A stretch of 64,000 nucleotides of DNA from positions 1 through 64,000 of the forward strand of contig CATOGU010000154.1 in NCBI GenBank assembly GCA_951799445.1. The letters are read 5' to 3'. The position numbers were made by a program, and so were the translations under genes. Positions within the stretch are counted from its first letter, which is position 1, and the number at the start of each line of letters is the position of its first letter. Below are positions 31,276 through 39,268 of the stretch, piece by piece. Under the pieces are notes generated by a model, which had not been told where the DNA came from, did not search any database, and was given only the letters and a program-made list of their open reading frames with translations. Source of the stretch: Pseudisothecium myosuroides (taxonomy: Eukaryota; Streptophyta; Bryopsida; Hypnales; Lembophyllaceae).

Positions 31276-33419
31276 GTGGTCCCGTCCAGTCCCCGCACGA
31301 AGTCACGCACGGCCTCGTAGTTGTCACCCAGGGCCTTCAGGACCTGGCGCTCGGTCTCCATCTCGTGCTCCGAGGCGGCCCAGAGGTCGTCGTCACGGAG
31401 CACGTCGATCTCGGTCTGGATCAGTCCGGACAGCACGGTCGGGCTCAGCGCGTCCAACTCCCAGGACTCGTGCAGCCCCGTGTCCTCGACGTACTTGCTG
31501 AACCTCGCATCGGTCGTCTTGACCGGGTTCGGGGGCGGTGAGTAACGGTCGATCTGGTCGCGGTTCAGGGCGATCCTCTTGAGCGACCAGGGGCTCTCGT
31601 TGTCGGCGATCTCGGTGCCGTGCTCGCGCATCACCTCGCGCTGGGACCGGGCGATGGTGCCCAGGGTGATCCGACCGTCCACGCGGTGTCCGTCCACCGA
31701 CTCACGGTGCAGACCCAGCCAGTCCTGGTTGATGAACTTGCGCAGCCGGTCCTCGATGTCTCGGCTCATGTCGATGCCGGAGGGGTCGTGGTCCCCGATG
31801 TGGAGGATCTGGACCCGGTCGCCGCACTCGATCCAGTGCTGGATGCGCAGTGCGGCGTCGTGCATCTCACTCATGGAGGTGTAGCCCCGGCAGGAGAAGT
31901 ACGGCACCGAGTTTGCTCGGCACACGCCCTGGACGACGCCGATCGCGGCATCTTTCTCAATCCAGCAGTTGTGCACAGCCACCTCAGCCACGTAGGAGTG
32001 GTCACCAGCAACCTCGACGTTGTAGACCATGCCCGAGTAGGACTCGGAGGTGACGCCCCAGACCGGAGTCTGCATGCCATGTTCGGACAGCGCGAAGTAG
32101 TTGTATCTGGCGCTCCGACCCAGACCTTTCACCGGAGCCACCAGACCCCAGCGCTCCTGTAGCGCGGCCATCGCCGCGCCGGATACTTTGAGCGCGTACC
32201 GAGGGGCGCCATGGTCTTCGATCTGGCTCACCCCAGCAACGAACCCAGAGCGCACCAGGATCATCCGCATCTTGTGGATCAAGTCATGGCTGCGCGACGT
32301 GACGACGTAGGAGGAGGTACTGGGGTCGATGCCACCGTCGCCCCGGAAGTAGTACTCGGCCACCTCCATCTGCTCGCGACGAGGCGCATGGAGCAGCCAG
32401 ATCGGCACCCGCTTAACGTAGGCGCCACTGCTGAAGTTCTTCTCCAGCCAACAGGCGAGAGCCCTGGAGTACAGGTACACCTGCCGAGCACCGCCCCCGA
32501 CCACCTCGTGGGTGTTGAGGCCCGCGTCGAGGGCCCACTTGACCAGGACGTCACGGTGGTGCATCTCATGCTCACCGAGGGTGAACTGGACTGTGCGTCC
32601 GTCTTCACGCACCCGACCCTCGGCCAAGTAGATCCCGATGAGACGGCGCAAACTCTGAGTCCACCCAGTGCTGATCTTGAGACCTCGTCCGGAAGGGGTA
32701 CGCATCTCGATCCAGGGGACGATGGTCTCGACGCTTGGCACCGGCACGGTCACCTGGTCGAAGCGACCGAAGCCGTCGGCACGCACGAAGTCGAACTCAC
32801 CCTGATAACGACGCTGGGCACCCTTGTAGCCCGGTCTGCTGTGATCGGTCAGTCGCCCCCAGATGGGGTGGTTGGGCGTCATGCGAGCAGGCAGGCAGCC
32901 CCTGGCCTTGACAGTGAGCATCTCGCCCTCGTGCCAGTGGCTCTTGACCTCGGTCACCGGCTGCCAACGACCAGTGTGCGTCAGGACCATGTCGCCGACC
33001 TCGACATCGACAATCGGCACGTAGCCCTTGTGGGTCAGTACTCGCTGTTCGGGAGGAAGACACTCCACCCTCTTACGCTGGGGCGCCCAGAGGTCTCGGT
33101 GGTAGTAGTCGGCAGACCTGCTCAGCAGGTCGTTGGGTCCGTCCCACGAGGTCACGGGGCGCAGGTCGCGGGTCAGGTCGATCAGGTGGTCCCAGTCCAT
33201 CTCTCCTGCCATCCGAGCGTCCCGGCAGACGTCTCCGAGCCGCTTGTACTCCGACTGCTTGTTCGCGATCAGACCCCGGGCGACGTGCTGGTAGAACAAC
33301 TGGCGCAGGGTGAGCGGGATGCCCTGCTCGGCGTACTCCAGGCAGATCTCGTTGGCCTGGTCGATCATGCCCTGCTTGTCCGAGGTGAACCTCTTCACCT
33401 CGTAGCGCGTCATCGCCAT
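31272..33419 (-). CDS. topoisomerase VI subunit A-like (Toprim) protein with intein, 715 aa precursor
   Basis: ATG at 33419 behind GGGGG. The N-extein (1-119) has TLRQLFYQHVARGLI and YKRLGDVCRDARMAGEMDW, typical of bacterial and phage Spo11/TopoVI-A-like proteins. The C-extein (485-715) has CWIEKDA (Toprim Glu488) and ILHIGDHDPSGIDM (Toprim DxD at 543-545). The intein splits the Toprim domain just before its Glu strand. The spliced product is 350 residues. Could act on DNA topology or as a Toprim nuclease; no subunit B is seen. Confidence 0.82.
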   Translation of the reverse strand: MAMTRYEVKRFTSDKQGMIDQANEICLEYAEQGIPLTLRQLFYQHVARGLIANKQSEYKRLGDVCRDARMAGEMDWDHLIDLTRDLRPVTSWDGPNDLLSRSADYYHRDLWAPQRKRVECLPPEQRVLTHKGYVPIVDVEVGDMVLTHTGRWQPVTEVKSHWHEGEMLTVKARGCLPARMTPNHPIWGRLTDHSRPGYKGAQRRYQGEFDFVRADGFGRFDQVTVPVPSVETIVPWIEMRTPSGRGLKISTGWTQSLRRLIGIYLAEGRVREDGRTVQFTLGEHEMHHRDVLVKWALDAGLNTHEVVGGGARQVYLYSRALACWLEKNFSSGAYVKRVPIWLLHAPRREQMEVAEYYFRGDGGIDPSTSSYVVTSRSHDLIHKMRMILVRSGFVAGVSQIEDHGAPRYALKVSGAAMAALQERWGLVAPVKGLGRSARYNYFALSEHGMQTPVWGVTSESYSGMVYNVEVAGDHSYVAEVAVHNCWIEKDAAIGVVQGVCRANSVPYFSCRGYTSMSEMHDAALRIQHWIECGDRVQILHIGDHDPSGIDMSRDIEDRLRKFINQDWLGLHRESVDGHRVDGRITLGTIARSQREVMREHGTEIADNESPWSLKRIALNRDQIDRYSPPPNPVKTTDARFSKYVEDTGLHESWELDALSPTVLSGLIQTEIDVLRDDDLWAASEHEMETERQVLKALGDNYEAVRDFVRGLDGTT
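31968..33062 (-). other. intein in the TopoVI A-like gene, 365 aa
   Basis: Residues 120-484. Starts with Cys (CLPPEQRVLTHKGYVPIVDV), ends VAVHN, next extein residue Cys. Two LAGLIDADG motifs, LIGIYLAEGR and VAEYYFRGDGG, flank the endonuclease core, so it is a large homing intein. Splice junctions read VE/CWIEKD after removal. Confidence 0.92.
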
Positions 33420-33487
33420 CAGTTCCCCCTGATTGCAGTGAGCCACACGTGCTCGGCCTCGGTGATGACCAGGTCTGGGCGGCTCAT
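33419..33487 (-). CDS. tiny ORF, 22 aa
   Basis: ATG at 33487 overlaps the upstream TGA and its TGA overlaps the next ATG (TGATG). Amphipathic (DLVITEAEHVWLTAI). Possibly a coupling peptide. Confidence 0.35.
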   Translation of the reverse strand: MSRPDLVITEAEHVWLTAIRGN

Positions 33488-33779
33488 CGCTCCACCTCGG
33501 TCCCGTGCCTGGACAGCGTTTCGATGATGTCCTTCGCACCGGTCCAGCCATCGGTGTTGATATCGACCTTGATCCAGCCGAGACACTGCCCTCTACGGAG
33601 CCCCTGGTCCTGACACTGCGCGAAGAGGGTCGAACCCTCGCGGCGGAAGACGTACTCATCGACCGTGGGGCCGCGGCCGTAGGCGGTGGTCCCGTGACGA
33701 CGGTGACCTCGTGCTCCCCGAAACCGTCACACACCACCGTCTCCTGGAAGACGACGATGTTGGTGCCGAGCGCGGTCAT
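33484..33779 (-). CDS. hypothetical protein, about 98 aa, frameshifted
   Basis: ATG at 33779 overlaps the upstream TGA. The first 30 residues end at VTVVTG; the continuation DEYVFRREGSTLFAQCQDQG, GWIKVDINTDGW is one base out of frame at G3 (plus 33691-33693, one base short). With the added base it ends at a TGA overlapping the next ATG. Unknown. Confidence 0.6.
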
Positions 33780-34201
33780 CAGTGGCCCCAGCCGGAACCG
33801 GTCTCGTACTTGGCCTTGCCGTCCCACAGACTCGCCGACGAGTAGGAGTTCACGGTGAAGTAGAACCGCGTGGACTCACCGGACCGGTAGGACTGGAGGC
33901 GCTTGGTCTCGACCGAGACGTCCCGCTCGACCACGTACTCCTGGGTCTCCCAGTAGTCGGCCCCCTCGGGCACCGCGGAGTGGTCGTTGTAGGTGCGGGC
34001 GGACTCGCCGGGCACGACGTAGACCTGCGGGCCGTTGTCGCTCTCCACGGCGCTGGTCCACTTCTGGACCTTGACGGACTTGCCGGACGGGGTGAGGCCG
34101 ACGACCTTGTAGAAGTCGACGTTGGTCTGGTCGTAGCCCCAGGACGACACGAAGAAGTCGCCCACCTTCACGACGGGGGTCTCGACTGCGGTGCTGGTCA
34201 T
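33779..34201 (-). CDS. conserved actinophage-type protein, 140 aa
   Basis: ATG at 34201 behind the full leader. KVGDFFVSSWGYDQTNVDFY, KVVGLTPSGKSVKVQKW and YRSGESTRFYFTVNSYSSAS belong to a small all-beta family found in actinobacterial phages; function unknown. No cysteines. Confidence 0.78.
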   Translation of the reverse strand: MTSTAVETPVVKVGDFFVSSWGYDQTNVDFYKVVGLTPSGKSVKVQKWTSAVESDNGPQVYVVPGESARTYNDHSAVPEGADYWETQEYVVERDVSVETKRLQSYRSGESTRFYFTVNSYSSASLWDGKAKYETGSGWGH

Positions 34202-34248
34202 AGTTCTATCTCCTTGGCGGGATGTCAGCCTCACTGGCTGACGTAGTC

Positions 34249-34279
34249 ATCTTAGCAGGGTTCCCTGCTAGAAACTAAT
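34249..34279 (-). promoter_or_regulatory. palindromic promoter element P11
   Basis: Minus strand TTAGTT as weak -35, CTAGCAGGGAACCCTGCTA palindrome (CTAGCAGGG against CCCTGCTA), -10 TAAGAT. A GTCAGCC/GGCTGAC hairpin lies between it and the leader. Confidence 0.6.
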
Positions 34280-34510
34280 CGACCCACTCGTCTCGGGCGA
34301 CGGAGCGTGCTTGACCTTGTCCTCGGCCGTCCAGACCTCCCCGTACGCCGTAAAAGGCGAAGCGTTGTTGACCCGCCAGCACGGCAGACCCTTGTCGCCG
34401 TCAGCGGGCAGTGCGGACCCATTCTCGGCCGGACAGTAGTGCCAGCAGCGACCGCCATCGGGACAGGCGTCGAACGGCTCAGGGCCGCTGCTGGAGAGTC
34501 GGTTGCTCAT
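34268..34510 (-). CDS. Cys-rich small protein, 80 aa
   Basis: ATG at 34510 overlaps the upstream TGA (ATGA). CPDGGRCWHYC and a later PCW give four cysteines and a His, a probable zinc or disulfide cluster. No family recognised. Confidence 0.65.
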   Translation of the reverse strand: MSNRLSSSGPEPFDACPDGGRCWHYCPAENGSALPADGDKGLPCWRVNNASPFTAYGEVWTAEDKVKHAPSPETSGSISF

Positions 34511-34764
34511 CGGTGCTTCCTCAGGTTCTCGATGGCTGCGGCGAGGGTGCGTTGCAGGGCCTCGGCGTCGAACAGGGTCAGGTCGGTGCTGGTGACGGTC
34601 TCGGGGTAGTCGACCTCAAGCACCACGAGCGGGGCGGAGGGGTGGGCGCTGGCGGTGGCCTTGCTGGTGGCAGCCATGGTCACGCCAGCGTCCTGGGGGT
34701 GGTCCTGGACGGCTCCGGCCTCGCTGAAGTCGAAGTCGTCCAGGTCCACGGTCCTGCGAGGCAT
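34507..34764 (-). CDS. hypothetical protein, 85 aa
   Basis: ATG at 34764. N-terminus resembles that of the next gene (MPR...). The C-terminal half (TLFDAEALQRTLAAAIENLR) is helical. Unknown; translationally coupled to both neighbours. Confidence 0.65.
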   Translation of the reverse strand: MPRRTVDLDDFDFSEAGAVQDHPQDAGVTMAATSKATASAHPSAPLVVLEVDYPETVTSTDLTLFDAEALQRTLAAAIENLRKHR

Positions 34765-35564
34765 CAGACGGGGCTCTCATCCACGACGGTGATGTCGTCC
34801 AGGGCCTCGCGCCAGCCCTCGATGTCGACGCCCTCCTCGCAGTCCTCACACGTGACGGTTCCGGTGCCCTCGCACTCGCCGTGGACGACCTCCTCGCCCT
34901 CCTCCTCGACCTTGCCGGTGCCGGAGCAGGTGTCGCACTCCAAGTTCTCGTAGTCGCCGTCGCACGTCTGGCACGCGTGGTCGCTGTAGGCGGGCACGTC
35001 GACCGAGCGGATCTCCTCGGCCCAGGAGTCCAGAGACTCGGCGGTCTCCTCCAACTCCTCGGAGGCACTGGTGGGGTGACCGAAGCCGTCCTCGATGTTC
35101 TGAGCCGACTCACGCTTCTCGGAGGCCAACTCCTCGACCGACTCCGCGATGCTCTCCAGCATCGAGGTCACGTCGTCGGGGCTGTCGCACTGCGCGGGAT
35201 CCCAGTCGTTCTGGATCTGCGCGATGCGAGCACTGAGGGAAGAGGAGTACTCCCAGACCTGCCAGGTTGGGCAGAACCCGTGGCGACTCCGCTGACGGCC
35301 GCCGTAGGGGCCGGACTTCGGCGTGATGTGCTTGTACGGGGTGCCGATCTCGATGTCCTTGCGACACGAGTCGCAGTTCAGGAGCGGCTTGGGCTGGCTC
35401 TTGTCGGCCACGGTGACGGCCATGAAGATCGGCTTGCCGTGCTTGGTGGTGCGCTGCTTGCCGTTGCGCATGACCGGGGTCTGCTTGGGCGAACCGTCCT
35501 CGTTAAGCACGGGGCGGGTCTCGTAGCGCTGCTGCGCCTTGGCGACGTGGGTGACGCGAGGCAT
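34764..35564 (-). CDS. DnaJ-type zinc-finger repeat protein, 266 aa
   Basis: ATG at 35564. Basic N-terminal domain with CDSCRKDIEIG, acidic helical middle, then a Cys-rich block near 208-250 with CQTCDG, CDTCSGTGK, GECEGTGT and CEDCEEG, like the CxxCxGxG repeats of DnaJ. No J-domain here. May bind unfolded protein or nucleic acid; function unknown. Confidence 0.78.
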   Translation of the reverse strand: MPRVTHVAKAQQRYETRPVLNEDGSPKQTPVMRNGKQRTTKHGKPIFMAVTVADKSQPKPLLNCDSCRKDIEIGTPYKHITPKSGPYGGRQRSRHGFCPTWQVWEYSSSLSARIAQIQNDWDPAQCDSPDDVTSMLESIAESVEELASEKRESAQNIEDGFGHPTSASEELEETAESLDSWAEEIRSVDVPAYSDHACQTCDGDYENLECDTCSGTGKVEEEGEEVVHGECEGTGTVTCEDCEEGVDIEGWREALDDITVVDESPV

Positions 35565-35566
35565 GA

Positions 35567-35764
35567 TCAGTTCTCCTTCAGGGGGTGGAGTCGGTCGTTG
35601 ATGCGGTCGGCCAGCATCAGCAGGGAGTCGCTCGTGCCCTCAAACACGACGAAGTTGCTGTTCATGTCGCAGAAGACCAGCCTGTGGTAGTCGGGATTCT
35701 CCTCCCCCGAGATGTCGTCCAGGCGAACCACGGTCTCGGAGGAGAACAGCCGGGTGGTGGGCAT
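35567..35764 (-). CDS. hypothetical protein, 65 aa
   Basis: ATG at 35764 overlaps the upstream stop. LVFCDMNSNFVVFEGTSDSL beta hairpin and a short helix; small adaptor-like. Unknown. Confidence 0.65.
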   Translation of the reverse strand: MPTTRLFSSETVVRLDDISGEENPDYHRLVFCDMNSNFVVFEGTSDSLLMLADRINDRLHPLKEN

Positions 35765-35973
35765 CAGCCTTCCTTTCGATCGGGGCAGTCGGTAGCGCTG
35801 TGTGTGGCAAGGAAGCCACAGGTGAAGCAGCGCCCGTCCTGGTCGGTGTTGGCGAGGATGGTGTCAGCCCTGGGGCTGACGAAGTGGGAGCCGAAGGTGG
35901 CGTGGAAGTCGCCCAACACGACGCAGTACTGGACCGGGGTCTGATCGACCCCGCAGACCGGGCAGGCGGTCAC
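35764..35973 (-). CDS. zinc-ribbon protein, 69 aa
   Basis: GTG at 35973. CPVCGV at 4-9 and CFTCGF near 49-54, plus a C-terminal C. Classic two-knuckle ribbon with a 40-residue loop. Unknown target. Confidence 0.7.
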   Translation of the reverse strand: MTACPVCGVDQTPVQYCVVLGDFHATFGSHFVSPRADTILANTDQDGRCFTCGFLATHSATDCPDRKEG

Positions 35974-36399
35974 TCATGCCTCCTGGGGCTCGAACAGGCC
36001 GTTGCGCGAGGCCGCCTCCGAGAAGACCTCGCTGACCCCGTCGTGCCAGTAGTCGGCGGCGACGGCGAGGGCGACGTCGTGGTGGGCCTCCATCGCCTTC
36101 TTGCTGTAGCGGGCCACTGGGGTGTTGTGGACGGCGACGCTCTTGTGGTCGGAACCCCAGGTGATGACCGAGAACTGACCCTCCGCCTTCTTCTTGGTCC
36201 AGGTGATGGACGTCCGGAACTGCTTGCGGTCGCCGTAGTGGTAGGTGGTCATCGAGACCACGACCGCGGGTGCGGACCCGTCCGCAGGGCTGATCACGTA
36301 CTGGGACTCCACGCTCCGCACGATCCGGCCGTAGAAGTCCTTGCCGGACTTCACGACGGTGTCGGTGGGCTGGGGCATCGAAGTGGGGATCTCGTACAT
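35974..36399 (-). CDS. hypothetical protein, 141 aa
   Basis: ATG at 36399 behind leader variant CCCGCCAAGGAGACCCAG. KDFYGRIVRSVESQYVIS and VVVSMTTYHYGDRKQF suggest a beta domain; the C-terminus is helical. First gene of the operon running to 33.4 kb or beyond. Unknown. Confidence 0.7.
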   Translation of the reverse strand: MYEIPTSMPQPTDTVVKSGKDFYGRIVRSVESQYVISPADGSAPAVVVSMTTYHYGDRKQFRTSITWTKKKAEGQFSVITWGSDHKSVAVHNTPVARYSKKAMEAHHDVALAVAADYWHDGVSEVFSEAASRNGLFEPQEA

Positions 36400-36457
36400 C
36401 TGGGTCTCCTTGGCGGGTGAGGCGGCCGGTCGTCCGGCCACGTGATGATGGTACCAC

Positions 36458-36484
36458 GCTAACGGGGTTTCCCGCTAGCGTGTT
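36458..36484 (-). promoter_or_regulatory. palindromic element P12
   Basis: CGCTAACGGGGTTTCCCGCTAGCG: a near-perfect inverted repeat (CGCTA.CGGG / CCCGCTAGCG). -10 TAGCGT and -35 CTGAAC are poor, so it may be mainly an operator. Confidence 0.55.
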
Positions 36485-36687
36485 CAGTCCCTGAGCCAGC
36501 CCTCGAAGCGGGTCCAGCCGGAGTAGGAGAGGCCCACCAGCAGCATCACCGTCAGGAACGGGAGCATGATCCCAACCACCAACCCCAGCCACCCCATCAC
36601 CACCACCAGCATGACGAGGATCGCTCCGATGGTGGCCACGGCCGTGACGATCAGGGCGCGGCAGTCGTTCTGCTCAGACGTTGCCAT
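36484..36687 (-). CDS. membrane protein, two TM segments, 67 aa
   Basis: ATG at 36687. ALIVTAVATIGAILVMLVVVM and GLVVGIMLPFLTVMLLVGL separated by a short turn; polar ends. Small hairpin membrane protein. Function unknown. Confidence 0.7.
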   Translation of the reverse strand: MATSEQNDCRALIVTAVATIGAILVMLVVVMGWLGLVVGIMLPFLTVMLLVGLSYSGWTRFEGWLRD

Positions 36688-36901
36688 GGAGCACCTCCGG
36701 TGTCGGCTGGGCCATCTGAGCGCGCAGCAGTTCAGTGGTCACGTGGACCATGATCTCGTCCGAGAGCGACTCGATCGCCTCCGCGAGATGGGATCGACCG
36801 CAGTCGCACTGACCAGTGGCGGTCGCGAGCAGGACGCCGAACGCGACCAGCACCGACTGCCGGGTGGCGAAGTGCTCTCGGGCCCAGGAGTTGGCCATCA
36901 T
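36674..36901 (-). CDS. hypothetical protein, 75 aa
   Basis: ATG at 36901 behind AGAGGCAGG, with a second ATG at 36898. Helical; FGVLLATATGQCDCGRSHLAE has CDC near the middle. Overlaps the membrane gene by 14 bases. Unknown. Confidence 0.6.
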   Translation of the reverse strand: MMANSWAREHFATRQSVLVAFGVLLATATGQCDCGRSHLAEAIESLSDEIMVHVTTELLRAQMAQPTPEVLHGNV

Positions 36902-36917
36902 GATGTACCTGCCTCTC

Positions 36918-37196
36918 TCAGTAGTGGACCGACGCGGCGGCCCGGACATCGGCCCCGCTGGCGGGGAACTCCGTGCCGCAGTCTTCGCAGACCTTGTAGG
37001 GCATGAAGTAAGCCTGGACATCGGGATCGCAGAGCATGACCTCCACGCTGCGGTGGCCGTGACCATCGACGCAGAACATCTCGACCTCAGCCTTGCGCTG
37101 GTCGGGGTCGACCAACTCGAACTCCTGGAGGAAGACGGGCTCCTCGTCGTTGTCGACGGGGGGCGTCACCTCCATCAGATGAATGGGGAACGTCAT
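36918..37196 (-). CDS. zinc-binding protein, 92 aa
   Basis: ATG at 37196 behind CCCGCCAAGTAGGAAGATAC. C42 with H-G-H, C56 and C70EDC73 give a likely zinc site; acidic N-terminus. Unknown. Confidence 0.65.
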   Translation of the reverse strand: MTFPIHLMEVTPPVDNDEEPVFLQEFELVDPDQRKAEVEMFCVDGHGHRSVEVMLCDPDVQAYFMPYKVCEDCGTEFPASGADVRAAASVHY

Positions 37197-37234
37197 AGAT
37201 GTATCTTCCTACTTGGCGGGATGTCTTACACACT

Positions 37235-37265
37235 CATTATCAGGCTTGCCCATGAAAGATGCAAG
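37235..37265 (-). promoter_or_regulatory. palindromic promoter element P13
   Basis: Minus strand CTTGCA, 17 bp (CATGGGCAAGCC), TGATAATG. Good -10. 37266-37324 carries no convincing gene. Confidence 0.6.
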
Positions 37266-37324
37266 TCTCCTACTGCACCGGCGCGTCGGCCTTCGGAACC
37301 TGGCCGCGACGTCGGGCCGGGGCA

Positions 37325-37576
37325 TCAGTCCTCCGCGAAGAGGCTGTAGAAGATGGCTGTACCGGACTGACGAACAAGGTCGTAGACCGGACCTCCGGGG
37401 TAACCCGTCTGGTCGAATGCCTCCTTAAGCATCCCCAGTACGAACGGCCCTCGATCCCTCACGTAGATCCGCTTCAGCGGCAGACCCGGCTCCAGGATCG
37501 AGAACAACTCGATCCCGATCTCGGGCTGACCAACCGTGGACGAGACGATGACGGCCGTGGCGATGTGAGTGGTCAT
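37325..37576 (-). CDS. hypothetical protein, 83 aa
   Basis: ATG at 37576 overlaps the upstream TGA (ATGA). HIATAVIVSSTVGQPEIGIE, then LPLKRIYVRDRGPFVLGMLK; alpha/beta. No cysteines. Unknown. Confidence 0.65.
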   Translation of the reverse strand: MTTHIATAVIVSSTVGQPEIGIELFSILEPGLPLKRIYVRDRGPFVLGMLKEAFDQTGYPGGPVYDLVRQSGTAIFYSLFAED

Positions 37577-37971
37577 CAGTCGACCCTCACGTCCGCATAG
37601 ACCTTCTCGACACCCGCGTCACGCAGCACGCCCACGTAGGCACCTGCGAAGGCGTACTTCTTCTCGTAGGACTGGCCGCCCTCGAAGATGTAGATCCGAC
37701 ACCCGGGGCTGGCGGAGTTCTTCCGAGCGACCCCGGCACCGATCAGGTGCCGAGCGAAGGTGGTGTTGGCGGGCATCTTGACGCTGCCGATCCCGCAGAG
37801 TCCGCCTGGGACGCAGTAGGTCTTCTTCCGCGGGTCGACGTCCGAACCCAGCGGGTGGGTGGGCGAACCGACGACCATGGCGACGGGCTCGACCTCCTGC
37901 ATCGCGACCAGACCGGCCTCGACGGCCTGCTGATGCAGGTCGATCGCTTCCTGACGACTGAACTTGGACAC
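37576..37971 (-). CDS. hypothetical protein, 131 aa
   Basis: GTG at 37971 behind CCAGGAGG. Helical start, then GSPTHPLGSDVDPRKKTYCV, PGGLCGIGSVKMPANTTFAR, CRIYIFEGG: an alpha/beta domain with three cysteines. Divergent from the plus-strand operon, sharing the 38.04-kb palindrome. Unknown. Confidence 0.7.
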   Translation of the reverse strand: MSKFSRQEAIDLHQQAVEAGLVAMQEVEPVAMVVGSPTHPLGSDVDPRKKTYCVPGGLCGIGSVKMPANTTFARHLIGAGVARKNSASPGCRIYIFEGGQSYEKKYAFAGAYVGVLRDAGVEKVYADVRVD

Positions 37972-38030
37972 TCTGCCTCCTGGCGGGAGAGAGGGGGCTG
38001 TCGATCAACCCCGACAGACCCATCGTACAT

Positions 38031-38064
38031 CATTAACAGGGTTTCCCGCTAGTTGTGATATGAT
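38031..38064. promoter_or_regulatory. divergent palindromic promoter P14
   Basis: CATTAACAGGGTTTCCCGCTAGTTG inverted repeat followed on the plus strand by TATGAT at 38059-38064, and read on the minus strand as CTAGCGGG...CTGTTAATGAT. It can serve the genes at 37971 (minus) and 38117 (plus). Confidence 0.55.
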
Positions 38065-38116
38065 CAAGGTGCAAGCGACGGGCGAGATCGCCCACCGAAT
38101 CCCGAGGAGGACCAGC

Positions 38117-38419
38117 ATGTCCAAGGTCAGCATCAGCCGTCAGCGCAAGGCGCTCCAGGTGATCGCCGAGTTCCTCGGAAGAGGGTCCAATTCGGTCCTG
38201 CCGACCGGCGAGGATGCCGCCCGGAGGGGGCTGGGCCCCATGTTGATCTCCGACTGGGACTGGCCCAGCAGCGGGCCGACCCCCACCATCATCCTGGAGG
38301 GGATGGAGGACTGGGCTATCGAGGCTTCGGCGGACGAGGAGGTGCTCTCCGAGATGGCGAGCCTGGGGATCTTCGCCGAGCCCTACGCCGGGTACGCGCT
38401 GTGCTTGTACCCGGCCTGA
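38117..38419 (+). CDS. hypothetical protein, 100 aa
   Basis: ATG at 38117 behind GAGGAGG. First gene of the only plus-strand operon. Basic helical start (KVSISRQRKALQVIAEFLG), then TIILEGMEDWAIEASADEEV; acidic tail with one Cys. Unknown. Confidence 0.75.
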   Translation: MSKVSISRQRKALQVIAEFLGRGSNSVLPTGEDAARRGLGPMLISDWDWPSSGPTPTIILEGMEDWAIEASADEEVLSEMASLGIFAEPYAGYALCLYPA

Positions 38420-38460
38420 AGACCAAGGAACAGACCAACACACGAGCAGGAGAGACCACC

Positions 38461-38829
38461 ATGCAGGTAGAGATCACCATCGGCTGGACCATCAGTGACA
38501 TGCACCGCTACTCGTCCTTCGACGGGTACGTGCCGGGCGAGCGGCAACACACCGAGACGGTCACCGTCGACTTCGAGTTCGGAGACGCCCTCGACTGGGA
38601 CGTGCTGAAGATCGCGGAGGCGTGCTTCGAGGCCACCAACGCCCCCACCACCCCCGAGGACTCCCTGGCCGGACAGATCAGCCTCGCCATCCAGCACACC
38701 GGTTACCGCGGTCGCCAGGCGCACTACAGCCTCTCGGTGGGCGACACCGTCACCGTCGGTGAGGTGACCCTGGCCTGCGAAGGTTACGGCTGGAAGCGGG
38801 TCGCCTCGACCCTCGGAGCCCGACCGTGA
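38461..38829 (+). CDS. hypothetical protein, 122 aa
   Basis: ATG at 38461 behind AGGAGAG. QVEITIGWTISDMHRYSSFD, GDALDWDVLKIAEACF, then a beta C-terminus (HYSLSVGDTVTVGEVTLACE). Ends in a GTGA overlap. Looks like an alpha/beta phage protein of unknown role. Confidence 0.75.
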   Translation: MQVEITIGWTISDMHRYSSFDGYVPGERQHTETVTVDFEFGDALDWDVLKIAEACFEATNAPTTPEDSLAGQISLAIQHTGYRGRQAHYSLSVGDTVTVGEVTLACEGYGWKRVASTLGARP

Positions 38830-39073
38830 GCCGGGAGGTGGTCGTGACCGTCGAGCAGGTCCGCCGGTCGAGCACCAGCCGGAACGGCAACCCGAGGTAC
38901 GTGGTGTCGATGCGGAAGGTCGACTCGGGCGTACCGATCGAAGCACAGACCGTGGTCGACGGGAGCGTCGGGTACCAGATCACGAACGCCGAGCACGCGT
39001 CGGGGACCCCCAGCGAGTCTGGCTGAACAGCAAGGGGCACATCACTCGGATCACGGTCGAGAAAGGGGTTTGA
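38826..39073 (+). CDS. small phage protein, about 82 aa, frameshifted
   Basis: GTG at 38826 (GTGA). VVVTVEQVRRSSTSRNGNPR then YVVSMRKVDSG and VGYQITN match small actinophage proteins with a GNPR...V.Y.I.N..H.G layout. A G4 run at 39002-39005 appears one base short; the continuation RVWLNSKGHITRI ends at TGA 39073, the expected family end. Confidence 0.6.
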
Positions 39074-39232
39074 GGCCCGAGAAACCTGATGACGATGGGA
39101 CTCGAAAGGTCGTAGTATTCGACCGAGGGATCAGGCCCTCGCGACCCGGACGAGAGGAGTCACCGACCTTGATGAGACCGATGCGAAGAGGAAGTCAGAA
39201 CCCGCCAGCCTGGAGGTGATCCGCTCATCTGC

Positions 39233-39268
39233 CGAGACCCCTGGCCCCTACTCGGGCCGGGGGTCTCG
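39233..39268. terminator. bidirectional hairpin terminator
   Basis: CGAGACCCCTGGCCC pairs with GGGCC-GGGGGTCTCG around a TACT-type loop. It sits between the converging plus operon and the minus gene ending at 39248. 39074-39232 has an isolated GAGAGGAG and only tiny ORFs. Confidence 0.8.

Noticed and set aside
37260..37324. Short ORF downstream of the gene at 37325
   Set aside because: Runs into the promoter element P13 and would need an indel to look like protein.
39074..39232. Small plus-strand ORF or RNA gene after the plus operon
   Set aside because: A GAGAGGAG site and tiny ORFs exist, but no frame longer than 15 codons follows and no clear conserved structure is visible.
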